17,418 bases of DNA from CAWBCI01 sp963787195 (GTDB taxonomy: Bacteria; Bacteroidota; Bacteroidia; Bacteroidales; JAGOPY01), in the NCBI GenBank assembly GCA_963787195.1, contig CAWBCI010000086.1, positions 1 through 17,418 on the forward strand, written 5' to 3'. Below are positions 1 through 8,148 of this stretch, piece after piece. The notes below the pieces were generated by a model. It was not told the origin of the DNA and made no database searches. It was given only the letters and a program-made list of their open reading frames with translations. How positions within the stretch are numbered: position 1 is the first letter of the stretch; every line of letters starts with the position of its first letter. The translations under genes were made by a program, and so were the position numbers.

Positions 1-70
1 AAAGATCTGATTTTTTAAATGATTGTTTTTATAACAATAAATAGAAGTGATTATTGTAAATATGCGACAA

Positions 71-87
71 AATTAAGCAACTTAATT
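71..87 (-). terminator. Possible weak terminator hairpin
   Basis: A perfect 7-bp inverted repeat (AATTAAG, loop of 3, CTTAATT) lies about 30 bases past the stop codon of the minus-strand gene ending at 116. Read on the minus strand it is followed by TTTTG. The stem is all A/T except one pair, so it would be a weak terminator. This is an inference from position and symmetry only. Confidence 0.25.
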
Positions 88-115
88 CAGGCATCGAAAT
101 TTCCCGATATGTATT

Positions 116-872
116 TCATTTTCCGGGTAATTCGGAATATTCGGTATAGCAAGACATGATAGCGGCATAAAGCTCATAATCAGTTGCATTCAGGATAAAT
201 TGATCCTGCAGCTTACAATAATCCATAAGTTTCTGGATTTCCTTTTCATCCTTTAAACCTGTTATTCTTGATATCACCGACGGATTATATCTCGTCCTTA
301 CCTTATCCAGTATATTCAATTTCGCCATCAATCTTTTAGTTTTGGCTTCCTTACTGAACTGGCCATATAGCAAAGAAAAAGGGCCGGGAAGAGTTATGGC
401 ACCGGAGCTTCCAAGGGCTTTGAGTTCCTGTGGTGAAGGAATGTGAAGATCCAGGTTGGCCAGGGGATCTTCAATTTTCATTTCCATGAAATCTCTTTTA
501 AAATCAGCATAGCTGGAAGGCCAGGGATATATGACCATTTCAGGAAGAATGACAGTGTCCTTTTCCAGGATAAAAAGATAGGGGAGGTCGGAATTATTTG
601 ATGGTATCAGGAACGATGAGATTTTTGTTATGATAAGAAACAGCCGAAATGATGAGGGTATCCCCCGGGTAAGCACCTATACTGAAATAACCATCATATC
701 CACCAACTACTCCCAGTTGCCTTGCTTTGTTGACTATATGGGCAAAAGACACAGGCTGTTGCATTTGATCAATTATTTTTCCATCAATACGTAAAGCCTG
801 CTTTTCATTTTCCTGTGAATAGGAAGAAAATGAAATGAACAGGGAAATAAAGATGAATATCGTCTTCAGCAT
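116..872 (-). pseudogene. Secreted CarboxypepD_reg-like protein, frameshifted
   Basis: Two overlapping reading frames together encode one protein of about 251 residues. The first frame starts at 872 with a signal peptide (about residues 1-19, ending near YSQ), followed by a carboxypeptidase-regulatory-like beta-sandwich core (DGKIIDQMQQPVSFAHIVN, then GYFSIGAYPGDTLIISAVSY). It stops at TAA 594-596, just after VPDTIK. The second frame picks up without a break in sense (NNSDLPYLFILEKDTVILPE) and continues to TGA at 116. The span is 757 bases, one more than a multiple of three, and dropping one A from the AAA run near 597-600 restores one frame. Bacteroidota proteins of this type are exported to the envelope; their role is unknown. 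The broken frame is either a real mutation or a sequencing error. Confidence 0.75.
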
Positions 873-1008
873 TATAACTAATAATTGGGTAAAAGTATGA
901 CGGAATTATTAAGCTAAATGTTAAAGGAAGTTAATAAATCCGAAAAGCAAAGGCTGTTTTTGCACAACCCAGACAAATCATAAAGGCTTTAACGATTTTA
1001 AGTTTTAC

Positions 1009-1269
1009 TTATTTTCTCCACCTTTCCAACTTCGGGATGTTGGAAGTGAAGATTCCGGCCATGAATCCGGGGAAACCCATTTCTTTTATCTTCCCTTTTA
1101 CCAGTGATTTCACTTCCAGCAAAGTGATATCTTCACGTGTGAATTTACCATCCTGATAGCAATATCTGCAATACATCTGGCTTTTACTGCCATCCGCATT
1201 GGTTCCGCAGCCCTGTTCATCCCTTTTCAATGGCATACCACAACTCTGGCAATTTTTATAAGTCTTCAT
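1009..1269 (-). CDS. Small putative zinc-ribbon protein
   Basis: An 86-residue soluble protein. Five cysteines sit in the N-terminal half: C7 and C10 (CQSC), C21, and C34 and C37 (CRYC). Two CxxC pairs of this kind make a zinc ribbon, and the pattern matches the short 'putative zinc ribbon' family common in Bacteroidota and Firmicutes. The C-terminal half (FTREDITLLEVKSLVKGKIK onward) is predicted helical and ends basic. There is no signal peptide or membrane segment, so it is cytoplasmic. It stands alone, 136 bases from its minus-strand neighbour and divergent from aconitase. The molecular role is not known, and I do not assign one. Confidence 0.8.
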   Translation of the reverse strand: MKTYKNCQSCGMPLKRDEQGCGTNADGSKSQMYCRYCYQDGKFTREDITLLEVKSLVKGKIKEMGFPGFMAGIFTSNIPKLERWRK

Positions 1270-1441
1270 GTAAATAGATTTTAATATTTTGAAAAAGTTT
1301 GATCGGTCTTAGGTTATGAAATTATTTAATCATTAGTCAACCGAAATAAATTTTAGAATTTTTTTTCTATGATTAAAAATAAAACAGATATAGATAATTA
1401 GATAATAGTAAATGGCAGGATAATTTTTTCCTAAAAATCGC

Positions 1442-1449
1442 TACCTTTG
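1442..1449 (+). promoter_or_regulatory. -7 promoter element of aconitase gene
   Basis: TACCTTTG matches the Bacteroidota -7 consensus TAnnTTTG exactly and lies 57 bases before the acn ATG. I see no clear -33 TTG at the usual spacing; that stretch is T-rich (1424-1429). The implied leader of about 50 bases contains the palindrome AGTTGA-AA-TCAACT at 1466-1479. Confidence 0.55.
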
Positions 1450-1506
1450 CAAACCGTTAATATCAAGTTGAAATCAACTAAATTAATCAACATAAATCAT
1501 CTATAA

Positions 1507-3771
1507 ATGGCATTCGATCTCGAAATGATTAAGGGCGCTTACGCCGGAATTGAAAAGAAAATACAGGAAGCACGCAAGCTTACTGGAAAACCCCTGACGC
1601 TCACTGAAAAAATTCTCTATTCTCACCTTTCTCCGGAAAATGAGAACGGTCCTTTTATTAGGGCTGAATCTTATGTAAATTTTCATCCTGACAGGGTAGC
1701 TATGCAGGATGCCACAGCACAAATGGCCCTCCTGCAATTCATGCAGGCAGGCCGGCCAACAGTTGCAGTACCTTCAACGGTCCATTGCGACCACCTGATC
1801 CAGGCTAAAATCGGAGCCAGACAGGACCTTGCAACTGCTATTGATGTGAATAAAGAGGTTTATGATTTTCTGTCTTCTGTGTCGAATAAATATGGCATAG
1901 GTTTCTGGAAACCAGGGGCTGGGATCATACACCAGGTGGTCCTTGAAAATTATGCTTTTCCGGGTGGGATGATGATAGGTACCGACTCCCATACTGTAAA
2001 TGCAGGAGGACTTGGAATGGTAGCTATTGGTGTAGGCGGGGCTGATGCAGTGGACGTTATGGCAGGCATGCCCTGGGAACTGAAATTTCCTAAACTGATA
2101 GGGGTGAAACTGACCGGCAAGCTCAGCGGATGGACTTCTTCCAAAGATATAATTCTGAAAGTAGCCGGTATACTCACTGTAAAAGGCGGCACAGGTGCTA
2201 TCCTTGAATATTTCGGACCGGGCGCCACAGATATTTCCTGTACCGGGAAAGGCACCATATGCAATATGGGCGCTGAAATCGGCGCTACCACCTCAGTTTT
2301 TGGCTATGATAAAAAGATGGAACAGTACCTCAGGGGAACCGGCAGGACAGATGTTGCTGAACTGGCTAATGCTGTTGCACAGCATCTTACAGGAGACCCC
2401 GAAGTTTACGAAAATCCTGAAAAATATTTTGACGAGGTTTACGAGATCAACCTGAGCGAGCTTGAACCCTATATTAACGGACCCTTTACTCCTGATTTGG
2501 CAACTCCGGTTTCAAAATTCGCTGAAGCTGTTGAAAAAAACGGATGGCCTGAGAAGCTCGAAGTTGGACTGATAGGCTCCTGCACGAATTCTTCTTATGA
2601 GGATATTACTCGTGCTGCTTCTATTGCAAAACAGGCGATTGATAAAAATTTGAAGGCAAAATCAGAATTTACAATTACCCCCGGCTCAGAACAAGTCCGT
2701 TTTACGACGGAAAGGGATGGCTACCTGGATATATTCAAGGAGATGGGAGGTGTGGTACTGGCCAATGCATGCGGGCCCTGTATCGGGCAGTGGGCAAGGC
2801 ACAATGCCGACAAGCAGGAGAAGAATTCTATCATGACGTCCTTCAACCGGAACTTTGCAAAGCGCAACGACGGGAATCCCAATACTCATGGCTTTGTGGC
2901 TTCTCCAGAAATCGTAACAGCTTTTTCCATTGCCGGTACGCTGAAATTCAACCCTCTTACCGATTATCTCGTTAATGAAAAAGGTGAAAAAGTTAAGCTG
3001 GACGAACCCCAGGGCATTGATTTTCCTGTGAATGGTTTTGAAGTTAAAGATAGTGGTTATCAGCCTCCTGCGGCCGATGGCAGTGCTGTCGACGTGAAAG
3101 TTAAACCCGATTCCGACCGCATTCAATTATTGAGTCCCTTCGCAAAATGGAATGGAGAAGATATCCTGGGACTGAAACTTTTAATTAAAGCCCGTGGAAA
3201 ATGTACGACCGACCATATTAGTATGGCGGGTCCCTGGTTGAAATACCGAGGTCACCTTGACAATATTTCGAATAACTTACTGATAGGCGCCGTAAATGAT
3301 TTCAATGGCAAGACCAACCTGGTGAAAAATCAAATCACGGGTGAATATGGCGAAGTTCCGGCTACAGCCCGTTATTATAAAAAAGATGGTTTTGGCTCTA
3401 TCATAGTTGGGGATGAAAATTACGGAGAAGGATCTTCCAGGGAACATGCCGCTATGGAACCGCGTCATTTGGGAGCCAGGGCAGTTTTAGTCCGTTCTTT
3501 TGCCCGGATCCATGAAACCAACCTGAAGAAACAGGGGATGCTTGCCCTCACTTTTGCCAATCCGGCTGATTATGGTAAAATCCAGGAAAACGATACTATT
3601 GATATCCTCGGTTTAAAGGAATTTGCGGCAGGGAAACCTTTAACTATCGTGCTTCATCATGCTGACGGAAAGAAAGAGGAATTCAAGGCAAACCATACCT
3701 ATAATGAAAACCAGCTGGAATGGTTCAGGGCAGGTGGAGCGCTAAATCTTATCCGGGAGAAAAACAATTGA
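1507..3771 (+). CDS. acn: Aconitate hydratase
   Basis: This TCA-cycle enzyme interconverts citrate and isocitrate through cis-aconitate using a [4Fe-4S] cluster. The 754-residue length and the motifs match the mitochondrial-type aconitase seen in Bacteroidota. Cluster ligands are C359 (GSCTNSS), C422 and C425 (NACGPCIGQW). The 63- and 3-residue spacings equal those of mitochondrial aconitase. Other signatures are VPSTVHCDHL near the N-terminus, GTDSHTVNAGGLG, and the C-terminal swivel-domain motif YGEGSSREHAA (Y639-A649) that supplies the catalytic Ser and Arg. No break or missing catalytic residue is visible. It is monocistronic in appearance: about 110 bases separate it from porQ, and its own -7 element lies at 1442. 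The start is the first ATG after an A/T-rich leader without a Shine-Dalgarno site. Confidence 0.97.
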   Translation: MAFDLEMIKGAYAGIEKKIQEARKLTGKPLTLTEKILYSHLSPENENGPFIRAESYVNFHPDRVAMQDATAQMALLQFMQAGRPTVAVPSTVHCDHLIQAKIGARQDLATAIDVNKEVYDFLSSVSNKYGIGFWKPGAGIIHQVVLENYAFPGGMMIGTDSHTVNAGGLGMVAIGVGGADAVDVMAGMPWELKFPKLIGVKLTGKLSGWTSSKDIILKVAGILTVKGGTGAILEYFGPGATDISCTGKGTICNMGAEIGATTSVFGYDKKMEQYLRGTGRTDVAELANAVAQHLTGDPEVYENPEKYFDEVYEINLSELEPYINGPFTPDLATPVSKFAEAVEKNGWPEKLEVGLIGSCTNSSYEDITRAASIAKQAIDKNLKAKSEFTITPGSEQVRFTTERDGYLDIFKEMGGVVLANACGPCIGQWARHNADKQEKNSIMTSFNRNFAKRNDGNPNTHGFVASPEIVTAFSIAGTLKFNPLTDYLVNEKGEKVKLDEPQGIDFPVNGFEVKDSGYQPPAADGSAVDVKVKPDSDRIQLLSPFAKWNGEDILGLKLLIKARGKCTTDHISMAGPWLKYRGHLDNISNNLLIGAVNDFNGKTNLVKNQITGEYGEVPATARYYKKDGFGSIIVGDENYGEGSSREHAAMEPRHLGARAVLVRSFARIHETNLKKQGMLALTFANPADYGKIQENDTIDILGLKEFAAGKPLTIVLHHADGKKEEFKANHTYNENQLEWFRAGGALNLIREKNN

Positions 3772-3880
3772 TGCCATAAGCAGAGAAAAGCGCTGATATT
3801 ATTTATTTTTATTAATATTATACTATTCCCGTACCGATCGACGTTTGTAAATATTATTGATAAACTAAAGAGCCAAATAA

Positions 3881-4928
3881 GTGAATCGGACATCTTTACT
3901 CATAATTTTAGTCTTTTCGCTGGGATTATCATCTGTGACTTTTGGACAGATTGGCGGAATTGGCACATATAAATTTTTGAACCTGCCCAATTCAGCCAGG
4001 ATTGCTGCTATGGGTGGAAATTTCCTGGCAGTGGATGACAATGATATTACCATTGCGCTGGCAAATCCCTCTCTCATCAATGAAAATATGAACAATCAAC
4101 TCGGATTGAGTTTTGTTGATTATTATACTGATGTGAACTATGGTTTTGCCCAATACGGAAGAACTTTTAACAAGGTCGGAAGTTTTGTAGGGACCCTGCA
4201 GTTTATCAATTACGGGACCTTTACCGGGGCTGACGAAACAAGTGCTCAATACGGAACTTTTTCTGCGGGAGAGTACGCCCTGAATGTAGGCTGGGGGCGT
4301 ATGCTAACTCCACGCTGGAGCATTGGGGCCAATTTTAAAGGAATTTATTCACATCTTGAATCCTATAATTCTTTCGGCATCGCGGTCGATGTGGCAGGAT
4401 CATATCGTAGTAAGGATAATAGCTTTAATGCTTCTTTAATTGTTCGTAACCTCGGTTACCAGATTGTTGCCTACAGGTCAGGGAACCACGAACCACTTCC
4501 TTTGGAAATTGATGCAGGCTCTGTCACAAAGACTTGCCCATCTGCCTTTTCGCTTTTCAATATTATTTACCAACCTCCAGAAATGGGATATACGGTACGA
4601 ATTTGCTCCTGATACTACTTTAGGTGAAGTGAAGAAAGTAGGTGGCGTTGAGAAATTTGCGGATAACTTCATGCGCCATATTGTGGTCGGTGGTGAACTC
4701 CTGCTTGGAAAAAATTTCAGTCTCCGGGCCGGATATAACTACCAGCGCAGGCAGGAAATGAAGATAGCTACAAAATTATCAACTGTCGGCTTCTCATGGG
4801 GTTTTGGCTTCCGTGTTTCCCGCTTCCAGTTCTCCTATGCGCGTTCCACTTATCACCTTGCAGGTTCGCCGAATTTTATTACGCTTACAGTAAATCTTGG
4901 TGAGCAAAGCAAAAAATCTTCCGACTAA
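3881..4928 (+). pseudogene. porQ: Type IX secretion protein PorQ, frameshifted
   Basis: Two frames together give an outer-membrane beta-barrel protein of about 348 residues, the usual PorQ length. The first frame begins at GTG 3881, directly after an in-frame TAA, with a signal peptide ending near TFGQ. The typical PorQ N-terminus follows (IGGIGTYKFLNLPNSARIAA). It reads correctly to EIDAG near 4519 and then drifts into unrelated sequence, stopping at 4612. The second frame carries LSQRLAHLPFRFSILFTNLQ and ends at 4928 in a beta-strand-rich tail (SPNFITLTVNLGEQSKKS). The span is 1048 bases, and removing one base in GGCTCTG (4517-4523) restores a single frame. PorQ/PorV-family proteins are surface components of type IX secretion. 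The gene is a real inactivation or a sequencing error. The GTG start is supported only by the upstream stop and the signal peptide. Confidence 0.85.
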
Positions 4929-5038
4929 TTTGCCATCATTCCGTTTATTTTTTTAAAGGTATTTGGAAGCTATCCACAGCTTAATTTATGATCTTATGGC
5001 TCCTGTACCGATGTTTTCTCCTGAACAGCTTTTTCCAC

Positions 5039-5046
5039 TAACTTTG
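5039..5046 (+). promoter_or_regulatory. -7 promoter element of ispH
   Basis: TAACTTTG matches TAnnTTTG exactly but ends only 5 bases before the ispH ATG at 5052. If it is used, transcription would begin at or next to the start codon, giving a leaderless or nearly leaderless message. No convincing -33 TTG is visible. Confidence 0.45.
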
Positions 5047-5051
5047 CCCGC

Positions 5052-5921
5052 ATGAAAGTGATCATTGATCCATATGCAGGATTTTGTTTTGGAGTAAAAA
5101 GGGCCATTGATATGGCCGAAGAGGAGCTTCAAAAAGAACATCAGCTCTTCAGCTATGGGGAGATCGTGCATAATGAAGAGGAGACAGAGCGCCTGGAGAA
5201 GGAAGGCCTTAAAACTATCGGCCAGCTTGAGTTTTCAGGGCTTAAAGACGATAGAGTACTTTTCAGGGCCCATGGTGAAGCCCCCTTATCTTACCAAAAA
5301 GCTTCTGAAAATAATCTGAATATTGTTGATGCTACCTGTCCTATAGTTAAGAAATTACAGGAGAAAGTAGCTGATCAATACCGGGAAATGAAATTAAAGG
5401 ATGGGAAGATACTCATCTATGGTAAAGCAGGCCATCCCGAAGTTATAGGCCTGTCAGGACAAGCAAAAAATGAAGCTTTGATTGTCAGGTCGGTCGATGA
5501 CTTAAGCGGAATTGATTTCAAAAAACCCATCAGGCTCTTTGCCCAGACTACCATGGACGGGGAAGGATTTGAAATCATAAAATCCGGTATTAGCGAGCGT
5601 ATGAATGCAATGTCAGATAAGCCCGATTTCAAAGCTTACAAGACGATTTGCAGACAGGTTTCAAGCCGTGAACCGCATATCAGGGAACTCGCGGGGCAAA
5701 TGGATGTCATGATTTTCGTGAGTGGTAAAAACAGCTCGAATGGTAAATATCTTTATGAGGCATGTCATTCAGTAAATCCTAACACTTACCATATTTCAGC
5801 GCCTGAGGAACTGGAGCGGGAATGGTTTAATAATGCCTCCAGTGTTGGGATCAGCGGTGCTACTTCCACTCCGGGATGGTTATTAACAAGGGTGGCCGAA
5901 ATAATTCAAAAAATCCAATAA
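5052..5921 (+). CDS. ispH: 4-hydroxy-3-methylbut-2-enyl diphosphate reductase
   Basis: This is the last enzyme of the MEP pathway. It reduces HMBPP to isopentenyl and dimethylallyl diphosphate using a [4Fe-4S] cluster. The three cluster cysteines are present: C12 (GFCFGVKRA), C96 (DATCPIV) and C200 (TICRQVSSRE). The substrate-binding GHPEV motif is at H128 and E130, and the AQTTMD and SGATSTPGW signatures are intact. Its 289 residues are normal for the family. The ATG at 5052 puts the first cysteine at the usual position 12. The stop TAA overlaps the recF ATG by one base (TAATG), so the two are probably translated from one message. An exact -7 element sits directly before the start. Confidence 0.97.
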   Translation: MKVIIDPYAGFCFGVKRAIDMAEEELQKEHQLFSYGEIVHNEEETERLEKEGLKTIGQLEFSGLKDDRVLFRAHGEAPLSYQKASENNLNIVDATCPIVKKLQEKVADQYREMKLKDGKILIYGKAGHPEVIGLSGQAKNEALIVRSVDDLSGIDFKKPIRLFAQTTMDGEGFEIIKSGISERMNAMSDKPDFKAYKTICRQVSSREPHIRELAGQMDVMIFVSGKNSSNGKYLYEACHSVNPNTYHISAPEELEREWFNNASSVGISGATSTPGWLLTRVAEIIQKIQ

Positions 5922-7033
5922 TGTATCTGCAGAAACTTTCGCTGTCAAATTTCAAGAATTATACGGAGGCCAGCCTGGACTTTTCCGATAAGATCAATTG
6001 CTTTATCGGGGATAATGGGGTTGGGAAAACCAATTTACTGGATGCTATTTATTATCTCTCATTTTGTAAAAGTTATTTCAATCCAATAGATTCTCAAAAT
6101 ATTCGCCATTCACAGGATTTTTTCAGTATCCATGGTACTTACAGGAAAAATGGCGATCAGCTTGACAAGATCAGCTGTATTCAAAAATTAAATCATAAGA
6201 AGCAATTCAGAATTAACCAGAAAGAATATGACAGACTTGCAGACCACATTGGATTGTTTCCGCTGGTAATGGTTTCTCCTTACGACAGGGATCTTATCAA
6301 CGAAGGAAGTGATGTCCGCAGAAAGTATATCGACGGAGTTATATCTCAGTTCGATAAAGCTTACCTGGATGATTTGCTGACATACAATAAAGCTTTGGCC
6401 CAAAGGAATGCTTTACTAAAGCAATTCGCTGAACAACACTTTTTTGATACCTCGATGCTGGAAATATGGGACCACCAGCTCATAGAAAACGGCAGCAGGA
6501 TATTCGAAAAGAGAAAGTTATTCCTGGAAGAATTCATGCCGATATTCAGGCATTATTTCAGCTTTATTTCTGGAGGGAAGGAGCTGGTTTCGATAATCTA
6601 CGATTCTCAGTTGATGGAAAGCAATCCGGCCCAGCTTCTGAATGCTTCGGTTGAACGTGACCGTTCAGCAAGATACACTACAACGGGTATACATAAAGAT
6701 GATCTTTTATTTGAGATAGAAGGTTATCCGATAAAGAAATTCGGTTCGCAGGGACAGCAGAAATCTTTTGTGGTGGCCATTAAACTTGCCCAGTTTGAGC
6801 ATACCCGCAATTTGAAAGGTTATAAGCCTGTGCTGCTTTTTGATGATATCTTTGACAAACTTGATGACCATCGCGTTCAACAGATCATCAATTTGGTCAG
6901 CGAACAAAGTTTCGGGCAGGTTTTTATTACCGATACTCAGAAAAACCGCATTCGTGCCCTGTTCGAGAAAATGCAGATCGATCATAAAATATTTGAGATC
7001 CTTGGCGGAGAAATAAGTAACTTAGACGATTAA
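5921..7033 (+). CDS. recF: DNA replication/repair ATPase RecF
   Basis: RecF is a cytoplasmic SMC-like ABC ATPase that acts with RecO and RecR to load RecA at single-strand gaps. I place the start at ATG 5921, giving 370 residues beginning MYLQKLSLSNFKNY, the conserved RecF N-terminus. An in-frame ATG at 5876 would add 15 unrelated residues inside ispH. Walker A is GDNGVGKT (30-37, K36). The ABC signature lies in FGSQGQQKSF, and Walker B is VLLFDDIFDKLD with D308 and D309. The start overlaps the ispH stop by one base. The DUF721 gene follows after 16 bases, an arrangement common in Bacteroidota, where recF is often away from dnaA. Confidence 0.96.
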   Translation: MYLQKLSLSNFKNYTEASLDFSDKINCFIGDNGVGKTNLLDAIYYLSFCKSYFNPIDSQNIRHSQDFFSIHGTYRKNGDQLDKISCIQKLNHKKQFRINQKEYDRLADHIGLFPLVMVSPYDRDLINEGSDVRRKYIDGVISQFDKAYLDDLLTYNKALAQRNALLKQFAEQHFFDTSMLEIWDHQLIENGSRIFEKRKLFLEEFMPIFRHYFSFISGGKELVSIIYDSQLMESNPAQLLNASVERDRSARYTTTGIHKDDLLFEIEGYPIKKFGSQGQQKSFVVAIKLAQFEHTRNLKGYKPVLLFDDIFDKLDDHRVQQIINLVSEQSFGQVFITDTQKNRIRALFEKMQIDHKIFEILGGEISNLDD

Positions 7034-7049
7034 AGATCATCCTTGAATA

Positions 7050-7340
7050 ATGAAAAAATCCAATGATCAATCCCTGGGAGATGCCATACGTGAAATGGTT
7101 GAGACTTATCATCTTGACGGTAAATTGAATGAGTTGAAGCTGATCGCTTCCTGGGATAAGGTGGTCGGGGATATGATAAGCAGGCACACCAAAGATGTCA
7201 ATATCAAACACAAAAAACTCTACGTTACCCTGGACTCCCCGGCATTAAAAAATGAATTGACTTATTCCCGGGAACGAATAATTGCGGCTCTCAATGAGGC
7301 AGCCGGAAAGCAGGTTATTGAAGAAATTATTTTTCTTTGA
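7050..7340 (+). CDS. DUF721 (DciA-like) protein
   Basis: A 96-residue cytoplasmic protein with the DUF721 fold signature: an N-terminal helix (SLGDAIREMVETYHLDGKLN), the SWDKVVGDMISRHT segment, a beta-rich centre (KKLYVTLDSPALKNELTYSR) and a C-terminal helix plus strand ending EEIIFL. Proteobacterial DciA, which helps load the DnaB helicase, contains this domain. The short Bacteroidota form beside recF is a plausible equivalent, but its function is inferred. It sits 16 bases after recF and is probably co-transcribed with ispH-recF. Its last 14 bases overlap a possible minus-strand small ORF. Confidence 0.85.
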   Translation: MKKSNDQSLGDAIREMVETYHLDGKLNELKLIASWDKVVGDMISRHTKDVNIKHKKLYVTLDSPALKNELTYSRERIIAALNEAAGKQVIEEIIFL

Positions 7341-7449
7341 TTTCAGGAATTTCACTTTTTGCTTTTTCAGGAAAACTGATCCGGGCTTCCCTTACAAACA
7401 GTGACCTGAGTTTGTCCCAGAAATCCCCTCCCAAAACAAATAAACTCAT
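7327..7449 (-). CDS. Possible 40-residue small protein
   Basis: An ATG at 7447-7449 opens 40 codons ending in TAA at 7327-7329, 41 bases after the fumarylacetoacetate-hydrolase-family gene on the same strand. The peptide starts MSLFVLGGDFWDKLRSLFVR and then becomes charged and Lys/Glu-rich. Its first half could form an amphipathic helix. I do not recognise it. An in-frame stop lies five codons upstream, so it is not the end of a longer frame. A frame of this length arises by chance fairly often in A/T-rich DNA, so the call rests on protein-like composition and position. Confidence 0.35.
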   Translation of the reverse strand: MSLFVLGGDFWDKLRSLFVREARISFPEKAKSEIPEIKEK

Positions 7450-7490
7450 TAATAATAGAAGTTTTTAGGATGAGATTTGTGCCGGAAAAT

Positions 7491-8105
7491 CTATTTAATC
7501 ATAAAATCCAGCATTTTCTTATCCCCAAGATAAACTTCCAGCCTGTCGCCGATTTGCACCGGACCAACACCGGCAGGTGTTCCGGTAAATATCAGGTCAC
7601 CGGTTCGAAGGGTCATAAAAACGGATACATAAGCAATGACTTTCTCAAATGAAAAGATCATATCCCTTGTATTTCCCTGCTGTACAGTCTTGGAGTTAAT
7701 ATCAAGATGAAATTGGATATCCCGGAGATCAGAAAATTCATTCAGAGGGATGAACTCTTCGCTCAATGGAGCTGCCTGGTCGAAGCCTTTTGCGATTTCC
7801 CAGGGAAGTCCCTTATCTTTAGCTTTTTGCTGCAGGTCGCGGGCAGTAAAGTCAATTCCCATACCTATAGCTTCAATATAGGAAAGGGCAAACTTCTCAT
7901 CGATTTTCTTACCCACTTTGCCAATTTTCAGGACTACTTCAGTTTCATAATGGATATCTTTCGAAAATTCAGGATAATAAAAGGGCCGGTTCCGGATCAG
8001 TATGGAGGTGTCGGGCTTAAGAAAAAAGACCGGCTTTTCAGGCAATGGATTGTTCAACTCTTTAGCATGTTCAACATAATTCCTGCCTATACATATTATT
8101 TTCAT
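7491..8105 (-). CDS. Fumarylacetoacetate hydrolase family protein
   Basis: A 204-residue FAH-fold enzyme resembling the short acylpyruvase/oxaloacetate-tautomerase branch (FAHD1, YcgM type) rather than full-length fumarylacetoacetase. It starts MKIICIGRNYVEHAKELNNP, typical of this branch. Divalent-metal ligands are E54 and E56 (HYETEVVL) and D85 (GIDFTARDLQ), with a conserved K106 (KGFDQAAP) and the C-terminal GDLIFTGTPAGVG loop. It would be cytoplasmic and act on a 2-oxo or 1,3-diketo acid; the exact substrate cannot be read from sequence. It follows the exonuclease gene by 43 bases on the same strand and may share its message. Confidence 0.92.
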   Translation of the reverse strand: MKIICIGRNYVEHAKELNNPLPEKPVFFLKPDTSILIRNRPFYYPEFSKDIHYETEVVLKIGKVGKKIDEKFALSYIEAIGMGIDFTARDLQQKAKDKGLPWEIAKGFDQAAPLSEEFIPLNEFSDLRDIQFHLDINSKTVQQGNTRDMIFSFEKVIAYVSVFMTLRTGDLIFTGTPAGVGPVQIGDRLEVYLGDKKMLDFMIK

Positions 8106-8148
8106 ATTATAAAATAGTGAAGAAGTATTTACTAAAGGAAAGTCAAAT

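Noticed and set aside
2686..3126. Long minus-strand frame inside acn (146 codons)
   Set aside because: It is antisense to a fully conserved enzyme, has no recognisable motif and no promoter. It is explained as a coding shadow.
4967..4982. DnaA-box-like CTATCCACA inside the small inverted repeat AAGCT-ATCCAC-AGCTT, after porQ
   Set aside because: It is a single box with one mismatch, with no cluster and no dnaA or dnaN nearby, so there is no support for an origin. The 5-bp stem has no T-run and is too weak to call a terminator.
5876..5920. In-frame upstream ATG for recF
   Set aside because: The extra 15 residues lie within ispH and are not RecF-like. The ATG at 5921 gives the conserved N-terminus and a TAATG overlap.
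7341..7385. Repeated TTTCAGGAA and T-rich runs between convergent genes, considered as a terminator
   Set aside because: No stem longer than about five pairs followed by a T-run was found, and part of the stretch may be coding on the minus strand.
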